DNA of 40,236 nt from an uncultured Solirubrobacter sp. (GTDB taxonomy: Bacteria; Actinomycetota; Thermoleophilia; Solirubrobacterales; Solirubrobacteraceae): positions 1-40,236 of the forward strand of contig CALMNS010000803.1 of NCBI GenBank assembly GCA_937871635.1. The letters are read 5' to 3'. Each line of letters starts with the position of its first letter. Within the stretch, counting starts at the first letter, position 1. Of this stretch, positions 18,691 to 26,595 are shown piece by piece. The position numbers and the translations under genes were made by a program. The notes beneath the pieces were generated by a model. The model was not told the DNA's origin. It worked only from the letters and a program-made list of their open reading frames with translations, and ran no database searches.

Positions 18691-19704
18691 TTAGCTACAG
18701 GGCTGGGCGAAGAAGCTCAGGATGCGGCGGGTGAGCTGCTCCGGTCGCTCCTCGGGGATCCAGTGTCCGGAGTCCTCGATGATGGCGCCCTGCACGTTGG
18801 TGGCGTAGCGGGGCCACTGATCGAGGACGGCCTGGCCGAGCCCGCTCTCGCCGCCGATGGCCAGCACAGGCATCTCGAGCTTGCGCTCGCGCAGGCGTTC
18901 GTTTACCCGGGCGTCGCGACGCCAGGCACGGTAAATCTCAAACCAACCCCTCAGGTGCGCCCGATCCAGGTACCTGGCGTAGAGGCGGAAGTCATCCCGG
19001 CTGAACGCCTGGCGCTGCTGGAGGAACTCGCTGATGAACGAACGTACGAACAGCTCCTGGTTGCCGAGGACCATGCGCTCGAACCACTTCTCCTGAAAGG
19101 CGCCGAAGTGCCACTGCGAGGGGCCACTCGGAGCGAGCGCCGGAAACCTGTACTGGCCTTCGTCCGGGATCGGCGCCTCGAGGACCGCCATCTGCCGCAC
19201 CTCCGCGCGATGTGCTGAGGCGTAGGCGTAGGCCACCTGCAGGCCGATGTCGTGGCCGACGATCCGCACCCCCCGCTCCAGATCCAGGCCACGGAGCAGA
19301 TCGTAGACGTCGTCCGCCATCGTCCGCTTGTCGTAGCCGGTGCGCGGCGCGCTGGTCTGGCCCGTCCCCCGGAGGTCCACGGCGATCACGGTGTGGCGCT
19401 CGGCCAGTGGCTTGAGCATGTCCTTCCACTCGTACCAGGATTGCGGGAACCCGTGCAGCAGGACGACTGGGTCACCCTTGCCGCCGCGGACGTAGTGCAT
19501 GCGGATGCCGTTGACGTCAGCGAACCGAGAAGAGAAGCCGATGGGGGGCTTGGGAGCGGCGGAACTCTGGCCGGCGCGGGCTGCGGCGTTCTCGCTGGCG
19601 GCGGCGGGGCTTACGCCGACGAGCGCGAGCGCGCTCAGAGCAACGACGAGGATCGTCACCCGGGGTCCTGACCTTCGGAGGGTCGAGCGGGTCGATCTTG
19701 GCAT
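18691..19704 (-). CDS. Secreted epoxide-hydrolase-like alpha/beta hydrolase
   Basis: This 337-residue protein begins with an Arg-rich n-region and the hydrophobic stretch VTILVVALSALALVGVSPAAA, a secretion signal with a likely AxA cleavage site around residue 35. The mature part is an epoxide-hydrolase-type alpha/beta hydrolase: HGFPQSWYEW oxyanion motif, nucleophile Asp in VGHDIGLQ and catalytic His in DSGHWIPEE. An Asp nucleophile fits epoxide hydrolase or dehalogenase chemistry rather than a Ser esterase. GAAGGG precedes the ATG at 19704. It is divergent from a TetR regulator, the probable controller. Confidence 0.88.
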   Translation of the reverse strand: MPRSTRSTLRRSGPRVTILVVALSALALVGVSPAAASENAAARAGQSSAAPKPPIGFSSRFADVNGIRMHYVRGGKGDPVVLLHGFPQSWYEWKDMLKPLAERHTVIAVDLRGTGQTSAPRTGYDKRTMADDVYDLLRGLDLERGVRIVGHDIGLQVAYAYASAHRAEVRQMAVLEAPIPDEGQYRFPALAPSGPSQWHFGAFQEKWFERMVLGNQELFVRSFISEFLQQRQAFSRDDFRLYARYLDRAHLRGWFEIYRAWRRDARVNERLRERKLEMPVLAIGGESGLGQAVLDQWPRYATNVQGAIIEDSGHWIPEERPEQLTRRILSFFAQPCS

Positions 19705-19891
19705 GGCGAGTCCCTTCTGGACTTGAGTGGTGATGACGCGATGAGCCGGCGGCGCTTCGCGGTCGGTGGCAAGCGGGTGCCGTCCCTGCGGACGGAGTTC
19801 TGGGCTGGCCGCTCCACAAGTAAAGTGATTTCGGTGAGGGTTGCAAGCACTTATGGAACATTTAGGCCGGAAGACGGCGACAGGGAGACGC

Positions 19892-20497
19892 ATGGTCCGT
19901 ACCGGAAGACCCCGTGAGTTCGATCCGGAGCAGGCGCTCGACGCTGCCGTCGGTCTCTTCTGGGAGCGGGGCTTCGATGCCACAACGCTGGCTCAGTTGC
20001 GCGCGGCCATGGGCATCTCCTCGGCCAGCTTCTACGCGACCTTCTCCTCCAAGAGCGAGCTGTTCGTCGCCGTCCTCGAGCGGTACTGCTCGACCTTCGG
20101 CCGTGTGACCGACGACCTTGCCGAACCCGGGCTCGAGCCACGTACGGTCGTCGAGCGGACCCTGCGGGCGTCAATCGACATGCAGACCGACGCCTCTCAC
20201 CCCCGCGGCTGCCTCACCGTGGTGTGCGGGGTCACCTGCTCGCAGGCGAACGAACAGGTCTGCGCCCTGCTCACCCAGCGCCGGGGGACAGTTCGGGACA
20301 ACCTGGTGGACTGCGTGCGGCGCGCGGTTGCCAGCGGCGAGCTGCCCCCGAGCACCGAACCGGTGGCGCTCGCCTCCATGTACAACGGCTTCCTGCTCGG
20401 TATCTCCGTTCAGGCGCGTGACGGCGTCACGCGCGGCGAGCTGCATGCGGCGGTCGATCACGTCATGCAGCTTTGGGACCTACTCGCCGTCGCCTGA
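19892..20497 (+). CDS. TetR/AcrR-family regulator
   Basis: This is a 201-residue regulator from the ATG at 19892, preceded by GGGAG; longer starts upstream add unlikely residues. The HTH lies in ALDAAVGLFWERGFDATTLAQLRAAMGISSASFYATFSSKSELF (about 13-56). The ligand domain follows, with several Cys residues (CLTVVCGVTC near 110-120) that could sense oxidants or electrophiles. The 187-bp gap to the divergent hydrolase is more A/T-rich than its surroundings (around 19810-19865) and should hold both promoters. It probably controls the hydrolase in response to a reactive or hydrophobic compound; this is inference from position. Confidence 0.9.
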   Translation: MVRTGRPREFDPEQALDAAVGLFWERGFDATTLAQLRAAMGISSASFYATFSSKSELFVAVLERYCSTFGRVTDDLAEPGLEPRTVVERTLRASIDMQTDASHPRGCLTVVCGVTCSQANEQVCALLTQRRGTVRDNLVDCVRRAVASGELPPSTEPVALASMYNGFLLGISVQARDGVTRGELHAAVDHVMQLWDLLAVA

Positions 20498-20679
20498 CCA
20501 CGCTTGCTTGATCGTGAGTGGGTCCCGTCCCGGTGCGCTCCTGGCCGCCGACTGATTCCAGCCGGCCTTAGCTGACGTGCCCAGGGACGTTCTGAACGCG
20601 CGGTGAGTAGGTCCGGGCATGCCGAGAGGGTGTGGGTGTCGAAGCTCACGTCCTCGAGGAGGCCCGGAAGTGGCACACC

Positions 20680-21213
20680 ATGAGGCTCGTCACACCCCGC
20701 TTGGGCGGTGGAGTTCGTGCGTCGCGTGGTTGAGGATGGCGAGACGTTCGCCCAGGCCGCGGCCGGGGCGAACGTCTCGCGCGCGACCGTCTGCCGGTGG
20801 GTCGACCGCTGGCGTGGGGCCGGCGTCGAGGATCGTGGGTCGCTGGCCTGCCTCCGAACCGTCCGAGCCGTCCCGCTGCTCCCCGGCGCAGGTCCCGGCC
20901 GAGGAGGCCGCCCGGATCTGCGAGTTGCGCGAGCGGACCGGGTGGAGCCCCCGCTGGCTCGCCGACGAGCCGGAGGTCACCCGGCCGCACTCCAAGGTCC
21001 ATCAGGTACTCCGGCGGGCGGGTGTCTCGCGCCGCCTGGTGCCTGAGCGCCCGGCGGTCGTCCGCTCTGAGTGGCCGTGCCCAGGTCGGTTGCTGCACAT
21101 GGACGTCAAAGAAGGTTCGGGAATCTCACCGAGCCTGGCCACCAGGCCATCGGCGACCGCACCCGGCGTTCGCGGCGGGTCGGGTGGGAGTACTGCCACT
21201 CGATCGTCGCCTA
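20680..21213 (+). pseudogene. Decayed IS481-family transposase
   Basis: Fragments of one transposase read in successive frames: MRLVTPRLG, then FVRRVVEDGETFAQAAAGAN with an HTH (NVSRATVCRWVDRWRGAGVEDR), then EEAARICELRERTGWSPRW and VHQVLRRAGVSR, then LLHMDVK with the first catalytic Asp, then FGNLTEPGHQAIGDRTRRSR and VGWEYCHSIVA ending in a stop. This is the usual IS481 order (HTH, RxxxGWGP-like, HMDVKK, GDR). At least two frameshifts are needed, and the DDE domain beyond 'HSIV' is missing. The element cannot be active. Confidence 0.8.
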
Positions 21214-21540
21214 ACGTCCGGAAGTTGACCACCCCACTCACCGGGCGGGCCGAACATCCCGGCGCAACGGCCTCGAAGAAGACGAGGTAATCGGCGAGCG
21301 CCGGATCGCGGGCCGCGCCGTAGCGTCGCTCGGGCAGGTGGCGATCGAGCGACTCGGGCGACGGCCTTCGCCCTGCGGATGCGGGCCGACGGCCTTGCGG
21401 TCGGCCGCCGGTCGGGACCGCGTCCGTGCCGGCCAGATGATGAGAGGTTCGGCACGGATCTCGCACGGATCGTCGCGAGCTCTCTCGCGGCGAGCCAGCG
21501 TCAGTCCGGTTCGACGGCTTGTTGTTCATCTGCCACGCCG
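21214..21540 (-). other. Unassigned stretch with a possible gene fragment
   Basis: About 330 bp lie between the IS481 scar and the SnoaL-like gene. The minus strand from about 21367 to 21208 reads LDRHLPERRYGAARDPALAD and continues YLVFFEAVAPGC, which has protein-like composition but no start, no recognised family, and runs into the transposon scar. It could be a gene broken by the insertion. Nothing else is visible. Confidence 0.3.
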
Positions 21541-22017
21541 TCACGGACTCCGATGCGGTCCGACCGCCCTTGCTGCGCCTTCAGGAGCCGCCGCGGTGAG
21601 TACATCGACGGTCGCCGCCGTGTCCCAGTAGAACGGGCGGATGGACAGTATGCGTCCCTCACGAGTCTCGATCACCTGAGCGAGCGGATAGGTGTAAGCG
21701 CGCCCGGTGCGACGAGCCGTAGCCACCACCGTCGAGAGGACGATGACGAGGCGGCCGTGGACGACGAACTCCTGGTCGGTGAGTTCGAGGCTTTCCCACC
21801 ACTCGCGCATCTCGCGCATCCAGCGCTCGAAGCCGTCGTGTCCTCGCCATTCTCCGCCGTAGGGCAGCGAGTCGGCCTGATGCATCACGACCTCGGGGTC
21901 CAAGGTGTCCGCGATCGGCCCAAAGTCGCCGTCGCTGCCGGAAGACAGATAGCGGACCTCTGCCGAGTAGAAGCGGTGCAGGGCCTCGAGCACCTCAGGT
22001 TGATGCGACACGATCAC
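21541..22017 (-). CDS. SnoaL-like (NTF2-fold) protein
   Basis: This is a 158-residue protein with the cone-shaped NTF2/SnoaL pattern: helix VLEALHRFYSAEVRY, then DTLDPEVVMHQADSLPYGGEWRGHDGFERWM, then strands VVHGRLVIVLSTVVATARRTGRAYTYPLAQVIETREGRI and SIRPFYWDTAA. Such proteins are small-molecule isomerases, hydrolases or binding proteins, and the exact role is unknown. The ATG at 22017 follows a gap without clear neighbours, and it seems to be a single-gene unit within the accessory zone. Confidence 0.75.
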   Translation of the reverse strand: MIVSHQPEVLEALHRFYSAEVRYLSSGSDGDFGPIADTLDPEVVMHQADSLPYGGEWRGHDGFERWMREMREWWESLELTDQEFVVHGRLVIVLSTVVATARRTGRAYTYPLAQVIETREGRILSIRPFYWDTAATVDVLTAAAPEGAARAVGPHRSP

Positions 22018-22193
22018 CTCTCCGGCTCGTCAACTGGCTCCATCGCCGCGAGGAGCTCGGACGCCGCTCAGTATGACGAGGCGGGGCTTGAGGACCAGAA
22101 CGCAGCTGGGCGATCCAGTCTGGCGCTTACTGCCCTGGGGAGGCGCGAGCGCGATGGAGCGGACGGGGCGTCGGACGGAATCAGCCCCTAATA

Positions 22194-22203
22194 CTGTCCA
22201 CAG
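22194..22203. promoter_or_regulatory. Candidate GntR operator site 1
   Basis: CTGTCCACAG is a perfect CTGTNNACAG palindrome, the same half-sites as CTGTATACAG at 37752. It lies 34 nt before a GTG at 22228. A -10-like TATGCT (22216-22221) lies between them, so a bound repressor would cover the -35 region. It would place the IolE-like gene at 22587 under the GntR regulator encoded at 24950. Confidence 0.45.
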
Positions 22204-22227
22204 GTTTAGTTCCTGTATGCTAAAGTT

Positions 22228-22590
22228 GTGCAAGTGGGGTGTCTCGTTTGGGATGTACCGGTGCTCTCACTCGGGCGTCTCCCCGTCCGGGCATCCCGCG
22301 CCGAAGCACTTCGTCGAGCGCGGCAGGGGGCCATCGAACTCCGCCACATCCGAGGTGCCTCCAGGAACGACTGGCGCACCAGGACGCCGTCAACTACCCG
22401 CGTCCGGCCACCACGCCGGTTGGCACGCCGACCCCGAGCCCTGCGCCGCACGATCGGGTGGCGGCGGGCGCCGCTCGATGAGGCGCTTCTTGCTTCGGTC
22501 AAGGCGGAGCCCGCGCCGGTCGAAGGGCTCAACTGGTCCCGCCGAGAGCGTGCGGAGCAGCGCCGCGCCGTGGAGGCACCGGGCGCGTGA
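22228..22590 (+). CDS. Uncertain small ORF coupled to the IolE-like gene
   Basis: This is a 120-residue frame from GTG 22228 whose TGA overlaps the next GTG (GTGA), the junction style used by real genes in this locus. It lies directly after a promoter-like element, so it could be a leaderless start. Against it, the product is very Arg/Ala/Pro rich and matches no family I know; only the last 35 residues look ordinary. It may instead be a long 5' untranslated region. If non-coding, the 570 bp from 22018 to 22586 hold only the operator and promoter. Confidence 0.3.
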   Translation: MQVGCLVWDVPVLSLGRLPVRASRAEALRRARQGAIELRHIRGASRNDWRTRTPSTTRVRPPRRLARRPRALRRTIGWRRAPLDEALLASVKAEPAPVEGLNWSRRERAEQRRAVEAPGA

Positions 22591-23504
22591 GTCCGGCGCT
22601 CGACATAGAGGTGGCGGCGTCACCGTGCATGTGGGGTGTCGACTTCGCCGACGCACCCGAGAATCCACCGTGGCAGACGTTCCTCGACGAGGCCGTCGAA
22701 GCGGGTTACCCGCTCATCGAAGCCGGGCCAGTGGGATACCTGCCCGAGGATCCGCAGCGGTTGGCCAGGGAGCTCTCTCGTCGGGGACTCGGCATGGCCG
22801 GCGGCTTCATGTTCGCCTGGCTGTGGCGGCCGGACCGCCGGGAGGAGGATCTGGACGTGGCCCGGCGCACGGCCGCCGTGCTGGGCGGCGCCGGCGGCTC
22901 GCACGTGATCGTCGTCCCGGCGCTCGAGCCGGAGCGTACGGCGACCGCCGGAGACGCGGAGCTCGCTCGTCGTTTGGCGCCGAGGGACCTTCGGCGGCTG
23001 GTCGAGGGGCTGGAACAAGTCGCTCGGCTCGTGCGCGACGAGCACGGTCTGGGCACGCTCCTGCACCCGCACGCCGGGACCTTCGTCGAGCACGGCGACG
23101 AGATCGAGGCGGTCCTCGCCGCCGTCGATCCGGGGCTGGTCGGACTGTGCGCCGATCTTGGGCACCTGGCCTACGCAGGACTTGACCCGATCGCGACCTA
23201 TCGGCGGTACGCGGATCGGTGCGCCTACATCCATCTCAAAGACGTCGACGCCGCCATCCGAAGTCGTGTGATCGCGGAGGGGATCGGCTTCGAGGAGGCC
23301 GTCAGCCAGGACGTGTTCTGCCCGCTTGAGCGGGGCGTGACCGACTTCGAGGAACTACGCGACGCTCTGATCGAGACCCACTTCTCGGGCCGTCTGACCG
23401 TCGAGCAGGACCTCGACCCGACGCTCCGCGCGAGCGCAGCGGCTAACGCGCGCGCGAATCTGGCCTACCTGCGTTCCATCGGCCTGGTCGCCCCGGCCAA
23501 CTGA
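22587..23504 (+). CDS. IolE-like sugar isomerase/dehydratase (AP-endonuclease-2 TIM barrel), paralogue 1
   Basis: This is a 305-residue xylose-isomerase-like TIM barrel with the IolE (inosose dehydratase) layout: an early SPCMWGVDF..., LLHPHAGTFVEHGDE, LCADLGHLAYAGLDP (metal site), YIHLKDVD, and the end motif CPLERGVTDFEELRDAL...LTVEQDLDP. The metal-binding Glu, Asp, His and late Glu positions are all present. The same protein type is encoded again at 36507. Substrates could be a keto-cyclitol or a 3-keto-sugar or glycoside. The GTG start overlaps an uncertain upstream ORF, and the 3' end meets the convergent dehydrogenase in a shared hairpin. Confidence 0.88.
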   Translation: MSPALDIEVAASPCMWGVDFADAPENPPWQTFLDEAVEAGYPLIEAGPVGYLPEDPQRLARELSRRGLGMAGGFMFAWLWRPDRREEDLDVARRTAAVLGGAGGSHVIVVPALEPERTATAGDAELARRLAPRDLRRLVEGLEQVARLVRDEHGLGTLLHPHAGTFVEHGDEIEAVLAAVDPGLVGLCADLGHLAYAGLDPIATYRRYADRCAYIHLKDVDAAIRSRVIAEGIGFEEAVSQDVFCPLERGVTDFEELRDALIETHFSGRLTVEQDLDPTLRASAAANARANLAYLRSIGLVAPAN

Positions 23505-23520
23505 CCGCCGAAACGGTCAG
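23501..23520. terminator. Hairpin spanning the stop codons of two convergent genes
   Basis: CTGACCG (23501-23507), loop CCGAAA, CGGTCAG (23514-23520). The left arm contains the TGA of the + strand IolE-like gene and the right arm contains the stop of the minus-strand dehydrogenase. A compact 7-bp GC-rich stem at the meeting point of two operons is likely to act as a bidirectional terminator. Confidence 0.55.
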
Positions 23521-24695
23521 GCGCCGGGCAGGATCAAGACCTTCGCGTCGTCGCGCTGGGCGGTCCGCTCGATCGCCTCGACGCCGCGTTCGAGCTCGAA
23601 CCGCCGAGTGACGATTGGCGACAGGTCCATCCGGCCGGCCGCGTGCAGGGCGATCGAGCTGCCGAAGCCCCCGCAGAGGTGTCCCATGCTGCCGAAGATC
23701 TGCGCGGCGGTCATCTGGTAGTCGAAGGTGCGCATCGGCACGGTGCCGGACTCGACCCCGAGCAGCACCACCTTCGCTCCGTAGTCCAGACAACGACTGA
23801 GCTGGGGCATCACCGCGGTGCCCGCCCCGCTGGCTTCGACCGCCATGGCGGCCAGTGGCCCGCCGGTGAGTGCCCGAAGCTCTGTGGCGGCATCCGCGCC
23901 CGCTGCGGCGAGATCCCGGGCGTCGCACGCGGCGTCGGCACCGACGCGGATCGCCAGCTCGAGCCGCTGCGGGGATGGGTCGAGGGCGAGGATCCGGGAC
24001 GCGCCGGCGGCTCGAGCAAGGGCGACGGCGGCCAGCCCGATCGGGCCGCAGCCGAACACGACGACCGGCTCCCCGGGCCGGAAACCGCCCGCCCGGACGA
24101 ACATGCCGTTGTAGGCGACGCTGGTCGGCTCCATCAGTGCACCGATCTCGTAGGCCCGCTGATCACCGAAGCGCTCCCGGATCTCGTTGAGCGACCAGCA
24201 GTGAGCCGCGGTCGTGCGCACGAGCTCGGCGGCGCCGCCATCGCGATCGAAGCCGTCATCTTGACCGGCGACACAGTGATTGAACATGCCCCGCTGGCAA
24301 GCGCGGCAGCTCCCGCAGTAGTGCATCGCCTCCACGGCCACCGCGTCGCCGATACGCACCGATTCGACCGCGCCGCCCACCGCCACCACCTCACCAGCGA
24401 ACTCGTGGCCGATCGCGATCGGCAGCTTCACGTGATAGGGCAGCAGCATCCAGCCCTCGTCGTCCGTCTGCACCATGTGCACGTCTGATCCACAGACCCC
24501 GCACGCACGCGGTGCCACGAGCACGTCCTGCGGGCCGGACAGGTCCGGCGTTGGGCGCTCGCCGACCGACAGGCGTGGGTTGCGCCAGATCGCACTCCCC
24601 TCGCGAGCGCGGCGCTCGGAGCGCTCATGTTCGGACGGCAGGTAACCCGGTCGCGGCTCCCAATCGGCATCCAGGACGAGCGCCTTCATCGTCAT
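23517..24695 (-). CDS. Zinc-dependent medium-chain dehydrogenase, scyllo-inosose 3-dehydrogenase (IolM)-like
   Basis: This is a 392-residue MDR enzyme. The start MKALVLDADWEPRPGY, then ACGVCGSDVHMVQTDDEG, GHEFAGEVV and EPTSVAYNGMFVRAGGFRPG closely resemble what I recall of the Thermotoga scyllo-inosose 3-dehydrogenase (TM0412). The catalytic zinc ligands (Cys in GVCGSD, His-Glu in GHEF) are present. The structural-zinc Cys lobe is CGSCRACQRGMFNHC. The NAD site is GCGPIGLAAV. It would oxidise a cyclitol or sugar hydroxyl with NAD+. It is last in the minus-strand operon, 9 nt after the truncated SDR stop. A trimmed paralogue lies at 33568. Assignment to inosose is by similarity, not proof. Confidence 0.87.
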   Translation of the reverse strand: MTMKALVLDADWEPRPGYLPSEHERSERRAREGSAIWRNPRLSVGERPTPDLSGPQDVLVAPRACGVCGSDVHMVQTDDEGWMLLPYHVKLPIAIGHEFAGEVVAVGGAVESVRIGDAVAVEAMHYCGSCRACQRGMFNHCVAGQDDGFDRDGGAAELVRTTAAHCWSLNEIRERFGDQRAYEIGALMEPTSVAYNGMFVRAGGFRPGEPVVVFGCGPIGLAAVALARAAGASRILALDPSPQRLELAIRVGADAACDARDLAAAGADAATELRALTGGPLAAMAVEASGAGTAVMPQLSRCLDYGAKVVLLGVESGTVPMRTFDYQMTAAQIFGSMGHLCGGFGSSIALHAAGRMDLSPIVTRRFELERGVEAIERTAQRDDAKVLILPGA

Positions 24696-24704
24696 CGCCG
24701 ACCC

Positions 24705-24953
24705 TTACTGCGCGGTGTAGCCGCCGGTGACGTCCGCGACCTTCGTGCGCACAACGCGCCCGGTGGCGGCGATCGTGGAGGCGGCTTCGTCGAGTCCTTC
24801 AGGGGATATGTCGATGAGAGCGAGGTCAGCGCCTGCCTCTGCGAGGGCCAGCGCGACTCCGCGGCCGATCCCGCCCGCAGCTCCCGTCACCAAGGCCCTG
24901 CGGCCGTCGAGGCGCATCGACCGAGCCGCTGCCGGCGTGTTGGCGACGGTCAC
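24705..24953 (-). pseudogene. Internally deleted short-chain dehydrogenase (SDR)
   Basis: The product is only 82 residues. It starts as a normal SDR (MRLDGRRALVTGAAGGIGRG, cofactor site; then LALIDIS and VADVT) and then jumps directly to GGYTAQ and the stop. VDGGYTAQ-type ends are the normal C-terminus of about 250-residue SDRs, so some 170 residues in the middle, including the Ser-Tyr-Lys catalytic site, are absent while the reading frame and both ends are kept. It cannot be an active oxidoreductase. The GTG start overlaps the GntR stop, so it once was a coupled operon member. Confidence 0.8.
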
Positions 24954-25696
24954 CAGCGGAACTCCGCTGGGTCGGACTGCCCGATCAGCTCGTTCAGTAC
25001 CTCACGCAGCCGGTCCGGTTGATAGGTCGCGTCGACGAGTTCGATGACGCTGAACGGCGTCTGGCCGAGGTGCATCACCAGGCCCCGCGCGGCTGCATCG
25101 CCGTCGCCTCGCTTGATGGCGTCGAGGATGGCTCGATGCTCGACCACTCCACGCGTCCATGCGCCGCTCGCTTCCACGGTGTGGAGCCGGCGGTAGCGTT
25201 CAGCATGGTCGGAGAGCTGGTTGAGCATGCGGCTGAAGCGCTCCCCCGACCCTCCCGCGACGCCGCGGTGGAAGGCTCGGTGGGGGACCTCCCATCGCTC
25301 GTAGTCCTTTAGGTCAGCGAAGTGCGCCATCTGCGCGATGTTGCCCTCGAGTTGCGCGACCTCCTCCTGGGTGATCCGAGGGACGGTGAGCCGCACGGCA
25401 GTGTCTTCCAGCACCAGGCGAGCGCAGTAGAGCTCTTCGAGGTCGGGCATCGAGAACCCAGCCACGCGAACTCGCCGGTTGAACTCCGCGTCGACGAGCC
25501 CCTCGCGTTGAAGCATCCGCAGCGCCTCTCGCAGCGGCGTCCGGCTTACGCCGAGCTGGGCGGCGAGCTGGACCTGGGACATCGTCGAGCCCGGGCTCAA
25601 CCCGCCGCGCACGATCGCGTCCCGGAGGTGATCGTGGATCGCCTCGACGCTCTGTCCGTCCGCCGCCAGCGCGAGCGGCCGTGCCAACTCGGTCAT
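24950..25696 (-). CDS. GntR-family regulator, FadR/FCD type
   Basis: This is a 248-residue regulator. The N-terminal winged helix (AIHDHLRDAIVRGGLSPGSTMSQVQLAAQLGVSRTPLREALRMLQREGLV, about 18-68) is followed by an all-helical FCD domain with metal-type residues (LVLED, HRAFHRGV, H in EHRAIL, H in MHLGQT). FCD members often sense organic acids or sugar acids. It lies third in the minus-strand operon, overlapping both neighbours by 4 nt, so it would be autoregulated. CTGTNNACAG-type palindromes before this operon, before the importer operon, before the hisD-like unit and before the IolE-like gene are its likely targets. Confidence 0.92.
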   Translation of the reverse strand: MTELARPLALAADGQSVEAIHDHLRDAIVRGGLSPGSTMSQVQLAAQLGVSRTPLREALRMLQREGLVDAEFNRRVRVAGFSMPDLEELYCARLVLEDTAVRLTVPRITQEEVAQLEGNIAQMAHFADLKDYERWEVPHRAFHRGVAGGSGERFSRMLNQLSDHAERYRRLHTVEASGAWTRGVVEHRAILDAIKRGDGDAAARGLVMHLGQTPFSVIELVDATYQPDRLREVLNELIGQSDPAEFRW

Positions 25697-26595
25697 GGGA
25701 CGACGCCTTGGTCGACGGGCACCACGAGCGGATGCGCGCCGTCGACGAACTGCGCTGGCGGTGGCGGGTTGCCCCAGCGGTTGACCGTCAGCGGTTCGTC
25801 CGGCCAGACACGTGGCTCGTAGCGGGCTTCGTCCTCCACATGGAGGATGTTTGCGGAGTACTCGACGATCGCGCCGTCGTCATCGAGGAAGTAGCAGAAG
25901 TAGTTGTCGCCGATCCCGTGGTGCCCGGGTCCCCAGAGGAACCCGCGTCCATGGTGCATCAGGTGGTCGCCTGTGCGCCCGATGCTCGCCCACCCGTCCA
26001 CCTGGAAGGCGTAGTGGTTCAGAGCGTCCTCATCGGCGGCGACGACGCTGACGCCGTGGTGCTCGCTGCTGACGCGCAGCCAGCTGATGGCGTCCTCGGC
26101 GCGGTCGGAGACTCGGAGGCCGAGGACGTCGATCAGGAACGCCTCCATCGCTGGCTTGTCGGATGCCTTGATGGTCATGTGCTCGAACTTCACAGGACGG
26201 GCGCCGATGGTGTCGTAGTGAACGGGCTGGTTCTGGGCCATGCCGCAGAACAGCTCTACGACAAAGCCGCCGGGCGCGGTGAAGCTCAGGGCATCTTCGA
26301 CCCCGATTTCGACCTCACGCTGAACGAGCTCGAAGCCCGCCTCGGGGAGCAGCTCGCGGTACTGCGCGAGCACCGATGCGTCGGCCACCTCGAAGGCGAG
26401 ATGGTCGAGGCCGGCCTGATCGCCCTCGACGAGCACCAGCTCGTGATGGCGCGCGTTGCAGGTCAGGTACGCGGTCGAGCCCCGACGCTCGACCAGACGC
26501 AGACCGAGAATGTCCTGCGCGAAGGTGACCGAGCGCTGCAGGTCGGGGACCTGCAAGCCGACGTGGCCGACGCGCGTCGCCCGCGGCCACGTCAT
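25693..26595 (-). CDS. Two-domain VOC / extradiol-dioxygenase-like protein
   Basis: This 300-residue protein has two vicinal-oxygen-chelate modules. The N-terminal module begins RVGHVGLQVPDLQRSVTFAQ. The C-terminal module has the type I extradiol pattern: His in FEHMTIKA, His in LNHYAFQV, then HGRGFLWGPGHHGIGDNYFC and Glu in IVEYSAN. These three (2-His-1-Glu) would bind Fe(II), as in catechol 2,3-dioxygenase relatives. ATG 26595 overlaps the stop of the hydrolase gene; longer upstream frames are its shadow. An aromatic ring-cleavage enzyme inside a sugar-importer locus is unusual and suggests a catechol-like intermediate. Confidence 0.88.
   Translation of the reverse strand: MTWPRATRVGHVGLQVPDLQRSVTFAQDILGLRLVERRGSTAYLTCNARHHELVLVEGDQAGLDHLAFEVADASVLAQYRELLPEAGFELVQREVEIGVEDALSFTAPGGFVVELFCGMAQNQPVHYDTIGARPVKFEHMTIKASDKPAMEAFLIDVLGLRVSDRAEDAISWLRVSSEHHGVSVVAADEDALNHYAFQVDGWASIGRTGDHLMHHGRGFLWGPGHHGIGDNYFCYFLDDDGAIVEYSANILHVEDEARYEPRVWPDEPLTVNRWGNPPPPAQFVDGAHPLVVPVDQGVVP

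Noticed and set aside
18374-21213. Active transposons
   Set aside because: Both the IS3 and IS481 remnants need frameshifts and lack catalytic parts.
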